A DNA stretch of 21,337 nt, from assembly GCA_023443925.1 (NCBI GenBank), contig JAEZSL010000148.1:1-21337 (forward strand). Direction: 5' to 3'. Position numbers and translations under genes: made by a program. Shown one piece after another: positions 1-6,625 of the stretch (position 1 is its first letter; every line of letters begins with the position of its first letter). The notes under the pieces are model-generated. The model was not told the DNA's origin, ran no database searches, and saw nothing but the letters and a program-made list of their open reading frames with translations. The DNA comes from Bacillota bacterium. GTDB lineage: Bacteria > Bacillota_A > Clostridia > Lachnospirales > Lachnospiraceae.

Positions 1-217
1 CCTCCTTAAGATAGATGGCTTCCGCTATTCTTTTCCCAATTGCCAGCCTGGTTCCTCTTACTTTAAATACCACGGCTCCGTCTGTATTCCGATTCATTAT
101 CTGTATCCTTGTCCCTCCGACTAAACCCAACGCTTCCAGTCTGCGGCTTATCTGAGGTTCCAGGTTTAATTCTCTTACAATATAATATTGTCCGATCTGC
201 CCATCATTAAGAGTCAT
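1..217 (-). CDS. feoA: FeoA, ferrous iron transport accessory protein (partial, 3' end off the window)
   Basis: FeoA is a small SH3-like cytoplasmic protein that works with the FeoB Fe(II) permease. The visible 72 codons start MTLNDGQIGQYYIVREL and include a QISRRLEALGLVGGT stretch and an IAIGKR-like LAIGKRIAEAIYL end, the usual FeoA pattern (LxxLGLxxGxxI followed by a beta strand and a conserved G-R-IAL-type motif). The ATG at 217 has an AAGGTGA ribosome binding site seven bases upstream. The gene runs off the left edge, so feoB is expected just outside but is not seen. The consensus promoter and Fur-like palindrome upstream support an iron-uptake role. Confidence 0.85.
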   Translation of the reverse strand, partial: MTLNDGQIGQYYIVRELNLEPQISRRLEALGLVGGTRIQIMNRNTDGAVVFKVRGTRLAIGKRIAEAIYLKE

Positions 218-246
218 AAAGATTCACCTTTCCAATAATTTCTTAT

Positions 247-261
247 TGAGAATAATTATCA
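247..261. promoter_or_regulatory. Fur-box-like operator upstream of feoA
   Basis: TGAGAATAATTATCA matches the 7-1-7 Fur consensus TGATAATnATTATCA at all but one defined position. It sits just downstream of the expected transcription start of feoA, where a bound ferric-uptake repressor would block transcription. The match is seen directly; the regulator is inferred. Confidence 0.75.
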
Positions 262-275
262 TTTATTCCGAATTC

Positions 276-304
276 ATTATACCTCTCTATCCTTTTACTG
301 TCAA
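276..304 (-). promoter_or_regulatory. Consensus sigma-A promoter of feoA
   Basis: On the minus strand TTGACA (299-304) is followed after exactly 17 bases by TATAAT (276-281). This is a perfect match to the housekeeping promoter and predicts a start near 269, about 50 bases upstream of the feoA ATG and directly before the Fur-like box. Confidence 0.8.
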
Positions 305-406
305 CTAAGGTTGAATAATGTTTTACGGTTTTTTGCTAAAACTTTTTTAGCTAAAAACTTTTAGTTAAAAAACTTATTGATAAGGTTTTTTTCTACTAAA
401 ATCCCC

Positions 407-435
407 TTGACTTCGTTATGGATGTTCTGTATAAT
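407..435 (+). promoter_or_regulatory. Sigma-A promoter of the 105-aa hypothetical gene
   Basis: TTGACT (407-412), 17-base spacer, TATAAT (430-435). The predicted start near 442 rules out the longer reading frame that opens at 377 and supports translation from the ATG at 482. Confidence 0.7.
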
Positions 436-481
436 CATCTTTATCGAACAAATGTTCTTTTGGTGTAAAGGAGATGTTGCT

Positions 482-799
482 ATGTTTAATACTTCACATA
501 CCGTAGACTTTTCGACCGGCAATAAGCAAAGTGGCAGTCTTTATTCAAAACTGGAAACTGCAGTTATTGCCTCCTTTAATCCTGCCGGTAAAATCAAGCC
601 GTTATATTTCCAGTACAAAGATCTCTATGGTGACGGTAATAATATTAAAATTGACAGTGTTCTCTCCTGCAAAGAGGAGAATTATGATGGTGTTCCCGTA
701 ATTCTGTATTCCTGCATGGCAATTGTGTTGGATAAAAGAATACAGTGCAGCCTGATCTATCATGTACCGGAGCACTATTGGGAACTGGTATTTAATTAA
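482..799 (+). CDS. Hypothetical protein, 105 aa, function unknown
   Basis: I do not recognise a named family. The product begins MFNTSHTVDFSTGNKQSGSL and ends HVPEHYWELVFN. It has no signal peptide or membrane segment. It looks like a small mixed alpha/beta cytoplasmic protein with a segment KPLYFQYKDLYGDGNNIKID followed by two cysteines (SCKEEN and YSCMAI). The ATG at 482 is chosen because AAAGGAG (467-473) lies eight bases upstream and a good promoter lies at 407-435; the reading frame is open back to a TTG at 377, but that start is upstream of the promoter. It precedes a broken small gene and an integrase remnant, so it may belong to the same decayed element, though it is itself intact. 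Confidence 0.7.
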   Translation: MFNTSHTVDFSTGNKQSGSLYSKLETAVIASFNPAGKIKPLYFQYKDLYGDGNNIKIDSVLSCKEENYDGVPVILYSCMAIVLDKRIQCSLIYHVPEHYWELVFN

Positions 800-936
800 T
801 ATTAATCTTATATGGGTTGTTAATATTATAAAAAATAAACTTAAAATTGAAAAACAATTAATAGTGATTACTGGACAACATTGTAACAAAACGTATTGCT
901 AAGAAAGTTTATCTAAAATCCAGACAGGGGGATCAT

Positions 937-1224
937 ATGACTTTAAACCATTACCGGATTGAAGCCGCCGAGTTTTTAATAAAATCCGGCTTAAAGGATG
1001 AAGATTGCAGTATTAAAATAGCCATGCTCGAAGAAGAATTAAATATCTTGTAAGAAGTAACAAATAATCCTGCACAGCTGAAACATCAGATTTACGATAT
1101 GTTATTTCTATTATTCGAGATTGCAGCCGACTATGAGTTTGATTTAGAAGAAGAATGGAAGAAAGGCAAAATCCGTAAATATGAAAAATATATAGCCAAA
1201 ACCTTAGCTCCATCGGATAAATGA
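937..1224 (+). pseudogene. Small MazG-like protein gene interrupted by an in-frame TAA
   Basis: An ATG at 937 with a purine-rich AGGGGG site upstream opens a frame that stops at TAA 1051-1053 after 38 codons and then continues in the same frame for 56 more sense codons to TGA 1222-1224. Joined, the product would be about 95 residues: an N-terminal helix (YRIEAAEFLIKSG), an acidic EEEL helix, then HQIYDMLFLLFEIAADYEFDLEEEWKKGK and a lysine-rich end. The last part recalls the short MazG-like nucleotide pyrophosphohydrolase-related helical proteins, but the similarity is from memory and weak. A single base change (for example CAA to TAA) explains the stop. The final ATGA overlaps the start of the integrase remnant, which suggests the two were once translationally coupled. 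Confidence 0.55.
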
Positions 1225-1646
1225 CAAATAAGAGGCGCCAAACCCCACACGTAATCGGAGGCACAGAATACCACGATCATAAAACCTTATTGATAAAGGT
1301 AAAAGGAGATGTCTTAAGTATCAGCAGAAAAGCACTATATCACCGGTGGATTAGATTGCAAAATGCCAATATCATGGATCATATAACTTTCCATGACCTT
1401 CGACATCTTAACGTATCTATCATGGCGCTGCTTCGGGTTCCGGATAAATATGCCCAGGCGCGAGGTGGCTGGTATAGCGACCAGGTTATGAAAAAAGTAT
1501 ATATGCGGACGTTTTCTGAGGAAAGCGAGAGGGTAGACGACATGATGGACGGATACTTTGAAGAAGCTATGCAACATGAAATGCAACACAAAATAAAAAA
1601 ACCTCTGAAAATTCAGAGGTTATATAATCGAGGCGACAAGATTTGA
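1221..1646 (+). pseudogene. Tyrosine recombinase (integrase) remnant, C-terminal catalytic part only
   Basis: The 141-residue frame retains the C-terminal half of a phage/ICE-type tyrosine integrase: the HDLRH box (near residue 58), a GGW motif (82-84) in place of the second histidine region, and the nucleophile tyrosine in KKVYMRTFSEE (near 94). A full integrase is about 350-400 residues; the arm-binding and core-binding domains and the first catalytic arginine are missing. The ATG at 1221 overlaps the stop of the upstream small gene (ATGA), and the first residues MTNKRR resemble the MxxKRR start of Tn916-type integrases, so an in-frame internal deletion is possible rather than simple 5' loss. 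The frame ends inside the 3' end of the convergent tRNA-Pro gene, the classic target of such enzymes. Probably inactive. Confidence 0.75.
1594..1621 (-). terminator. Rho-independent terminator of the tRNA-Pro gene
   Basis: On the minus strand a 10-bp perfect stem (AACCTCTGAA / TTCAGAGGTT, plus-strand 1600-1621) is followed by a run of T (1594-1599 read on the minus strand). It lies six bases after the tRNA discriminator base and also forms part of the 3' coding end of the integrase remnant on the opposite strand. Confidence 0.85.
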
Positions 1647-1702
1647 ACTTGCGACCTCTGCGTCCCTAACACAGCGCTCTAGCCAAGCTGAGCCACGCCT
1701 CG
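1628..1702 (-). tRNA. tRNA-Pro, anticodon AGG
   Basis: The 75-base minus-strand sequence folds as a full cloverleaf: acceptor CGAGGCG/CGCCTCG, D arm GCTC/GAGC, anticodon stem CTGTG/CGCAG (one G-U) with loop TTAGGGA, five-base variable loop, and T stem GCAAG/CTTGT with loop TTCAAAT. U33, anticodon AGG and G37 are in place; the C1-G72 pair and A73 are bacterial tRNA-Pro identity elements. The 3' CCA is not encoded. A34 would need conversion to inosine, which is rare for bacterial tRNA-Pro. The last 19 bases overlap the integrase remnant on the other strand. Confidence 0.9.
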
Positions 1703-1743
1703 ATTGTTGCTTTTGAAATTTTTGTTGTTTCAGCAGCAGATAT

Positions 1744-1772
1744 ATATTATAATATTCTGAGAAGAAAATCAA
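1744..1772 (-). promoter_or_regulatory. Promoter of tRNA-Pro
   Basis: On the minus strand TTGATT (1767-1772) is followed after 17 bases by TAATAT (1744-1749), with an overlapping TATAAT two bases nearer. The predicted start is 30-40 bases before the mature tRNA 5' end. Confidence 0.5.
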
Positions 1773-1903
1773 GCATTATTTTAAGTTTTTTAAAAAAAGT
1801 TTTAAAAACTATTAAAATACGTCAAATTACAGTCTTCTGATCAACTATAGAATCAACATAATACAGCATTTATTCTTAATTTACAAAACTATGGAGGTCC
1901 AAC

Positions 1904-2539
1904 ATGGATATACAGAAGAATTATCAGAAAGAAATGGACAGGCTGCTCTCCGGTTTAATACAAGCTGAAGTTACCCCCAGCCTGCTGTTGCACAGCTGCT
2001 GTGCACCCTGCAGCAGTTATGTCCTGGAGTATTTGTCCCAATTCTTTCACATAACCATATATTTTTACAATCCCAATATCTCTTATGAAGAAGAATACCA
2101 AAGGCGTATCGAGGAGCAAATTAGGCTAATTGGCAGCCTGCCTGTTAAGAATCCCATTCAGTTTCGCCAGGGAATCTATGAACCGGAACGCTTTTATGAA
2201 CTGTCAAAAGGTCTGGAATCCTGCCCGGAAGGCGGTGAAAGATGCTTTTTGTGTTATGAGCTGCGGCTTGAAGAGACCGCTAAACTGGCGAAAGCAGAGG
2301 GTTTTGACTATTTCACCACTACCCTGTCCATAAGTCCGCATAAGAATGCGGCCAGGTTAAATGAAATCGGTGAACGGTTATCCGGCAAATACGATACTCC
2401 TTATCTGGGAGCCGATTTTAAGAAAAAGAATGGTTACAAACGCTCGATTGAACTTTCGAGAGAATATCAGCTTTACAGGCAGGATTACTGTGGCTGTATA
2501 TATTCCAAAACAAATAGGGGTGTAGTAGAAGAGGTATAA
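1904..2539 (+). CDS. queH: Epoxyqueuosine reductase QueH
   Basis: QueH (DUF208) performs the last step of queuosine synthesis, reducing epoxyqueuosine in tRNA to queuosine, and replaces cobalamin-dependent QueG in many anaerobes. The 211-residue protein shows the family hallmarks: HSCCAPCSSYV (residues 30-40) with a CC pair and a third cysteine, RCFLCYELRL with CxxC at 114 and 117, the SISPHKN segment near 142-148, and a C-terminal RQDYCGCIYS with cysteines 196 and 198. These cysteines are expected to hold the iron-sulfur cluster and a nearby metal. Length is normal for the family. ATG 1904 follows a GGAGG site (ATGGAGGTCCAAC). It stands alone on the plus strand between the tRNA and a hairpin. 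Confidence 0.93.
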   Translation: MDIQKNYQKEMDRLLSGLIQAEVTPSLLLHSCCAPCSSYVLEYLSQFFHITIYFYNPNISYEEEYQRRIEEQIRLIGSLPVKNPIQFRQGIYEPERFYELSKGLESCPEGGERCFLCYELRLEETAKLAKAEGFDYFTTTLSISPHKNAARLNEIGERLSGKYDTPYLGADFKKKNGYKRSIELSREYQLYRQDYCGCIYSKTNRGVVEEV

Positions 2540-2844
2540 TTTTATAAGGGGGACTTCATAGGTTAAGGGTATTGGATACTTAATATATTAAAGATTGGAT
2601 TTTATAAAGAAAGCATGATTATGATATGATTCATAATCATGCTTTCCCATTAAGTGCTTGAGCTGATTTTTATTAAGTATTTTTATGTCGTATTTTTAAG
2701 TTTTAGCTCCCAAGTTACTTTTCTTAAATTAATTTACCTCTTATGCTGGTCTGGAATATAAGCAGGCAAATTTAAATCGTTAAATTAAGTCAGGTAGTTT
2801 AGAACAAACATCTCAAATAATATAATATAAAGTTTATATTTATA
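2540..2844. other. Non-coding gap between convergent queH and the GH127-like gene
   Basis: This 305-base AT-rich stretch separates two converging genes. Apart from the strong hairpin at 2610-2645 I see no reading frame with a ribosome binding site, no promoter and no RNA gene. It most likely serves only for transcription termination from both sides. Confidence 0.6.
2610..2645. terminator. 15-bp perfect hairpin, possible bidirectional terminator
   Basis: AAAGCATGATTATGA (2610-2624) and its exact reverse complement (2631-2645) are separated by six bases. Position between convergent gene ends suggests a shared terminator, but the T-tracts on either side are short and interrupted, so termination is inferred from position and stem strength. 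Confidence 0.5.
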
Positions 2845-4599
2845 TTAATCAAAATCCTTTGTACTGCCCATATATAGCGGTGTTTTCCTTGAAGGTACCG
2901 TATCCAGAAGTTTTATGTCTTTATATAGCGGATAATATACTCCGCTTGGGGATATGCTGATTACATTGTCGCCTGCCCAGTTGGTTTCAAATACATCATC
3001 TACCGCAGTTTCTATTGTTTTTCTCATTATAACCGGGAAGGTTACTTCGATTTCTTCTCCATTTCTCACATTGGATAGTTTTACAAAGTAATTTTTTATC
3101 CAGGGCAGTTCTCTGGCACTTATGGTTTTTACCTCGCCGCCAAAAGTTCTCTGAATGGTTACTGCTCCGTAGGGTACGTATTCCGGTATTCTTATGCATA
3201 GTTCTTTGATATCTGTTTTGGCTGTGACTTCTACTTTGCCAGCGTGTGGGAGGTAGCTGTATACGTCTACCCATCTGGAAGCTTTGTTAAGAAGCATGTT
3301 GACGCTTACCCGGCCTCTTTCTTCCGTTACGATATTGTTCCAACCATTATAAAGCCCTCTGGCACCTGAGGCTACGCAGCAGACCTGAACATCCATGATA
3401 TGGCCTCTGCCCTTCATTCCGCTGTATACGAAGTCATTTGGAGCGGAATATCCTGCAAATGCACCTTGTAAACGGTCTGCCACCTTATAATAGGTTTTTT
3501 CCTGAGGAATATCATTTTCCTTGGTATCGGACTGTTTGATCCAGCTGGTATCAAGAAGCTGGGCCTGGGTAAGCTGGTTACGCAGGAACCGCTCTGCTTT
3601 GCCCCAGTATTCCGGATATCCGTTTTTAGCCAGGGTAATGGCAGTGCCTATGGCATCCACTAATGTACAGGTTTCATGTTCATAACCCTGATCTTCCAGG
3701 TCACCTGGTGTCCATCCGAAAGTAGTGCATTTTAAAAGGCCCCAGTCGTAGCATTTTTTAACCCAATTCATTAAAAATACATCATGGGTAAATTCTGCGA
3801 ATCTGGCCAGGGAAGCAAGGGTTCCCATTCTGGTATGGAAATGGCCGTTCCGGTATCCAAGTCCTGCATTCCAGCTGCCGTCTTCTCCAAAGGCTCCGCT
3901 CCGGTATACGATATTGGAAACAAAGTTCTCACATAATTCCAGGGCATCCTGGTTTCCTGTTACCTGGTGGTAACGGATCAACGGATTGACCTGTCTGCCC
4001 CACATGGCACAGGGGTCCGGACAAAGCCTTGTTACTACCGCATCAAAAGAAGGCCAGCCATGTTCCGTGTATTCAGAAGCAGGATAATACCAGGAGGTTC
4101 TTTCTTTTCTTGCGATCCGCTTTAAGGCGGCAACATGCTGATCTGCACGCATTTTAACGGCTTCCTCCCCGGTATCGATAAACCAGGAGGTAAGTCCTAA
4201 TATAACCGCTCTCTGATCGATCATAGAAGCACTGTCTTCAAATTTTGCATCGCAGGATTTTACGAATTCCTCCGTAAAATTATTGCGTCTGTAGCTTAAT
4301 CCGTCTTTTTTAAAGAAAGACAGGAGGTTTTCCTTATAGTGTTTTTCAATTTCCCTGCCTTCTTCTGTTCCTGTCATAGCCCTGACTAAGGTCATGGAAT
4401 CCACAAGACGTCCGTGACTGGAACCGTAATCCCAGTTTCCATGGCTCATCCAGGCAGGGTCTGATGCAAAGAAGCCACTGAAAAAAGGAATATATCCCTT
4501 ATCTTCATCCGCAACGCCTATCATGGCATTGAGGGCAATTCCTGCCCGGTCTGCTAAATTCAAGGTATCCGGAACCGGTTTGTTTATGTTGGTAGGCAT
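2845..4599 (-). CDS. GH127-like (DUF1680 superfamily) glycoside hydrolase
   Basis: The 584-residue cytoplasmic protein has the layout of an (alpha/alpha)6-barrel GH127-type enzyme. Characterised members cleave beta-L-arabinofuranosides with a zinc-bound cysteine nucleophile; another GH127 member releases aceric acid from rhamnogalacturonan II. The metal site is visible: E309-T-C311 (in HETCTLVDA) and the C407-C408 pair (in QVCCVASG), matching the Glu/Cys/Cys-Cys arrangement of the Bifidobacterium enzyme HypBA1. A beta-sandwich tail follows from about residue 430. It is shorter than HypBA1 (about 660), so it may be a divergent subfamily. ATG 4599 follows AAGGGAGAA. It is the last gene of the minus-strand locus, 89 bases after the BKACE gene. 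The substrate cannot be told from sequence; the family call is fairly firm. Confidence 0.75.
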   Translation of the reverse strand: MPTNINKPVPDTLNLADRAGIALNAMIGVADEDKGYIPFFSGFFASDPAWMSHGNWDYGSSHGRLVDSMTLVRAMTGTEEGREIEKHYKENLLSFFKKDGLSYRRNNFTEEFVKSCDAKFEDSASMIDQRAVILGLTSWFIDTGEEAVKMRADQHVAALKRIARKERTSWYYPASEYTEHGWPSFDAVVTRLCPDPCAMWGRQVNPLIRYHQVTGNQDALELCENFVSNIVYRSGAFGEDGSWNAGLGYRNGHFHTRMGTLASLARFAEFTHDVFLMNWVKKCYDWGLLKCTTFGWTPGDLEDQGYEHETCTLVDAIGTAITLAKNGYPEYWGKAERFLRNQLTQAQLLDTSWIKQSDTKENDIPQEKTYYKVADRLQGAFAGYSAPNDFVYSGMKGRGHIMDVQVCCVASGARGLYNGWNNIVTEERGRVSVNMLLNKASRWVDVYSYLPHAGKVEVTAKTDIKELCIRIPEYVPYGAVTIQRTFGGEVKTISARELPWIKNYFVKLSNVRNGEEIEVTFPVIMRKTIETAVDDVFETNWAGDNVISISPSGVYYPLYKDIKLLDTVPSRKTPLYMGSTKDFD

Positions 4600-4688
4600 A
4601 AGTATTCTCCCTTATAAAAATATTTGTTTAGTTTTAAGTTATTATTCTTTACACTTTAGTCTTCGATTTAACACCTGATGTCCATTAT

Positions 4689-5492
4689 TTACTTAAGATT
4701 AATATTTAATATCGTTCTGGCCTCATCCGGTGTGGCAGGTTCCAGTCCCATAGCACGAATCAGATGCACCAGCTTTTCAACTACCTGGTAATTATAGCGG
4801 GCATTCACACCCTCTTCCAAATACGGGCTGTCTTCAAAGCCGATACGTACCACCGCTGCCCCCATGGCAATGGCTGCTGCCAGAAAAGTCCAGTTATCCC
4901 TGGCAAAATGGGTAACTCCCCACAGACAGTCATCCGGTACGAAAGAACGGAAAGCAGCCAGCGCTTCCATCGTCGGCTGCATACCGCCTTTATGTCCGAA
5001 TACCAGATTAAATAAAACCGGGTCTCTAAAGGGCTGTTCCTTTCTTACCAGACTGATATTATGAATCATTCCGATATCAAATACTTCGATTTCCGGAAGT
5101 ATCTGTTTTTCATAACAGGTTTTTGCGCAATAACGTATATCGTCAAAGGAATTGATATATACTGCTTCTCCCAGATTGGTAGTTCCGCCGTTTAGGGAAG
5201 CGCTCTCGACTTTATGGTAATTCAGGGGATTGCACCTTTCCTGTATATTCATGGCAGAAATGCCGCCGGTAGAAGCCTGTACCACCACATCTCTTTTCGC
5301 AGTGACTGCTTCAAACAGCTCAGTAAAAAAGGTGATATCCGGTGTCAGTACTCCATCATTATCCTTACAATGAATATGGCACATGGCAGCCCCTGCATCA
5401 ATGCTTTTTGCTATATCCTCTGCAACCGCTTCAACCTGTATGGGAACCGCCGGCCCAGTGATCGGAGCTAATGAAATAATTACTTTTCTCAT
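4689..5492 (-). CDS. BKACE family (DUF849) beta-keto acid cleavage enzyme
   Basis: BKACE enzymes condense a beta-keto acid with acetyl-CoA to give acetoacetate and a new acyl-CoA; the prototype is 3-keto-5-aminohexanoate cleavage enzyme of lysine fermentation. The 267-residue TIM-barrel protein shows the zinc ligands H39 and H41 in CHIHCKD and E220 in GFEDSPYL, plus the conserved VQASTGG (71-77) and SLNGGTTN (99-106) loops. The usual HxHxRD is here HxHCKD, an Arg-to-Lys change. Length is typical. ATG 5492 follows AAAGGGAT. No lysine-fermentation genes surround it; it sits among sugar genes next to a racemase-like gene and a DUF1537 kinase, so its substrate is probably a sugar-derived keto acid (inference). 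Confidence 0.88.
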   Translation of the reverse strand: MRKVIISLAPITGPAVPIQVEAVAEDIAKSIDAGAAMCHIHCKDNDGVLTPDITFFTELFEAVTAKRDVVVQASTGGISAMNIQERCNPLNYHKVESASLNGGTTNLGEAVYINSFDDIRYCAKTCYEKQILPEIEVFDIGMIHNISLVRKEQPFRDPVLFNLVFGHKGGMQPTMEALAAFRSFVPDDCLWGVTHFARDNWTFLAAAIAMGAAVVRIGFEDSPYLEEGVNARYNYQVVEKLVHLIRAMGLEPATPDEARTILNINLK

Positions 5493-5651
5493 TGTTATCC
5501 CTTTCTTTTGAGATCATGTACATCTTAAGTTATCCGGCTTATCCTTTGGATAAAGGGCATATTCCTTAAATTATACAGTAATCTATTGTTAACCCTTGAC
5601 TGCTAATCCTAATTGTATACTAATGCTAATCCTATTTATTTCCCTATGATT

Positions 5652-6317
5652 TTATCTTTTTGCAGCTAACATAGCTTCTCTGGCCGCCTCATAGCTTAGC
5701 CGTCCGAATTTAAGTACAGGGATACCATATTCCGGGTGTTCCACCAAAGCCATGGACATCTGGGCAAATACCACTACATCTACTTCCTTAACCAGTTTTT
5801 CTAAAGCTTCTCTTACCTTATCATCATGAAGTGCCCTGTTACCCTCCATTAAAGCTTCAAACGCCCCGTCCGCCACCTGGATTTTTGCTTCAACTTCCAC
5901 GCCTGCTTTCACAGCTTCCTCCATAATTGTCTGTTTAACCGGCTGGGCACTGGTTGCCAGGGATGAGAGGATTCCGATTCTTTTTCCGGCTTTTACCGCA
6001 CTTTGTGCCACCGGTTCTTCAATACTGATAACCGGAATGGGAATCATATTTCTGATGGCTTTTGTCACTGTATTAACAGAGGTACAGGTAACTAAAATCC
6101 CATCGGCACCTGCTTCGACGGCACCCATCATATAATAAAACATCCGTCTTGACACTGACGGTGTTGCATAGCCTGCTGCCTGGGTTTCTTTAATCAGGGA
6201 GCTGTCCGTAATATCCATCTGTTCAATTTCCGGATGGTCCTTTAGAAATGGTTTTGTAAAGGGCTCCGACATTAACTCCATAAATTTGTCCGAGGTATGT
6301 AATGTACATAATTTCAT
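5652..6317 (-). CDS. Aspartate/glutamate racemase superfamily protein with a single catalytic cysteine
   Basis: The 221-residue protein has the two-lobe Asp/Glu/hydantoin racemase fold: LVTCTSVNT with C78 in lobe one, ISIEEPVAQ, GILSS (115-119), and VVFAQMSMA (182-190) where two-cysteine racemases carry the second cysteine. With Gln-Met there, a simple two-base racemisation is doubtful; decarboxylase or isomerase chemistry, as in arylmalonate decarboxylase or maleate isomerase relatives, is possible. The ATG at 6317 is preferred over one at 6338 because AAAGGAG lies just upstream of it, within the longer frame. Its product is cytoplasmic. It lies between the tandem-repeat spacer and the BKACE gene. 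Confidence 0.8.
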   Translation of the reverse strand: MKLCTLHTSDKFMELMSEPFTKPFLKDHPEIEQMDITDSSLIKETQAAGYATPSVSRRMFYYMMGAVEAGADGILVTCTSVNTVTKAIRNMIPIPVISIEEPVAQSAVKAGKRIGILSSLATSAQPVKQTIMEEAVKAGVEVEAKIQVADGAFEALMEGNRALHDDKVREALEKLVKEVDVVVFAQMSMALVEHPEYGIPVLKFGRLSYEAAREAMLAAKR

Positions 6318-6397
6318 ATGAACTCCTTTCTGCCTCATAAGTCAAAACCTGCCTTGGCAGGTTTTGTATCTGTTCTAAAAATGCCTTCTCAGGTTTG

Positions 6398-6578
6398 TAT
6401 CTGCTCCAAAATATAGCTGTTCCAAAATATAGCTGTTCCAAAGATATATCTGTTCCCAAAATATATCTGTTCCAAAATATATCTGCTCCAAAAATATATC
6501 TGTTTCAAAAATATATCTGTTCCAAAATATATCTGCTCAAAGATATATCTGTTTCAAAAATATATCTGTTTCAAAAAT
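6398..6578. repeat. Tandem array of about eleven 16-17-bp repeats
   Basis: Plus-strand unit TATCTGTTCCAAAATA with small variations (C/T in the TTCC part, one extra A in some copies, TAGCTG in the copies near 6414-6446). The array occupies most of the 308-base spacer between the kinase and the racemase-like gene (6318-6625). Less similar copies extend to both sides, including TTTTCCGGTTTGTAACT-type segments around 6583-6628. Read as mRNA on the operon strand, every unit carries a UUUGGAACAG-like core. Reading frames through it are made only of repeat translation and lack a ribosome binding site, so I treat it as non-coding. Confidence 0.9.
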
Positions 6579-6625
6579 GTACCTTTTCCGGTTTGTAACT
6601 ATCCCCAAAATGCACTTTTTCCGGT

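Noticed and set aside
335..351. GCTAAAA/TTTTAGC hairpin in AT-rich DNA before the hypothetical gene as a terminator
   Set aside because: No gene ends nearby on either strand and the AT-rich sequence makes such a stem likely by chance.
377..481. N-terminal extension of the 105-aa hypothetical protein from a TTG at 377
   Set aside because: The promoter at 407-435 lies inside it, and a strong ribosome binding site precedes the ATG at 482.
6398..6578. CRISPR array
   Set aside because: Units are directly contiguous, 16-17 bases, with no unique spacers and no cas genes.
6223..6598. Frames on both strands through the 16-17-bp array
   Set aside because: They are translations of the repeat (PKIYLFQ-like on the plus strand), lack start signals, and the minus-strand one overlaps the racemase-like gene out of frame.
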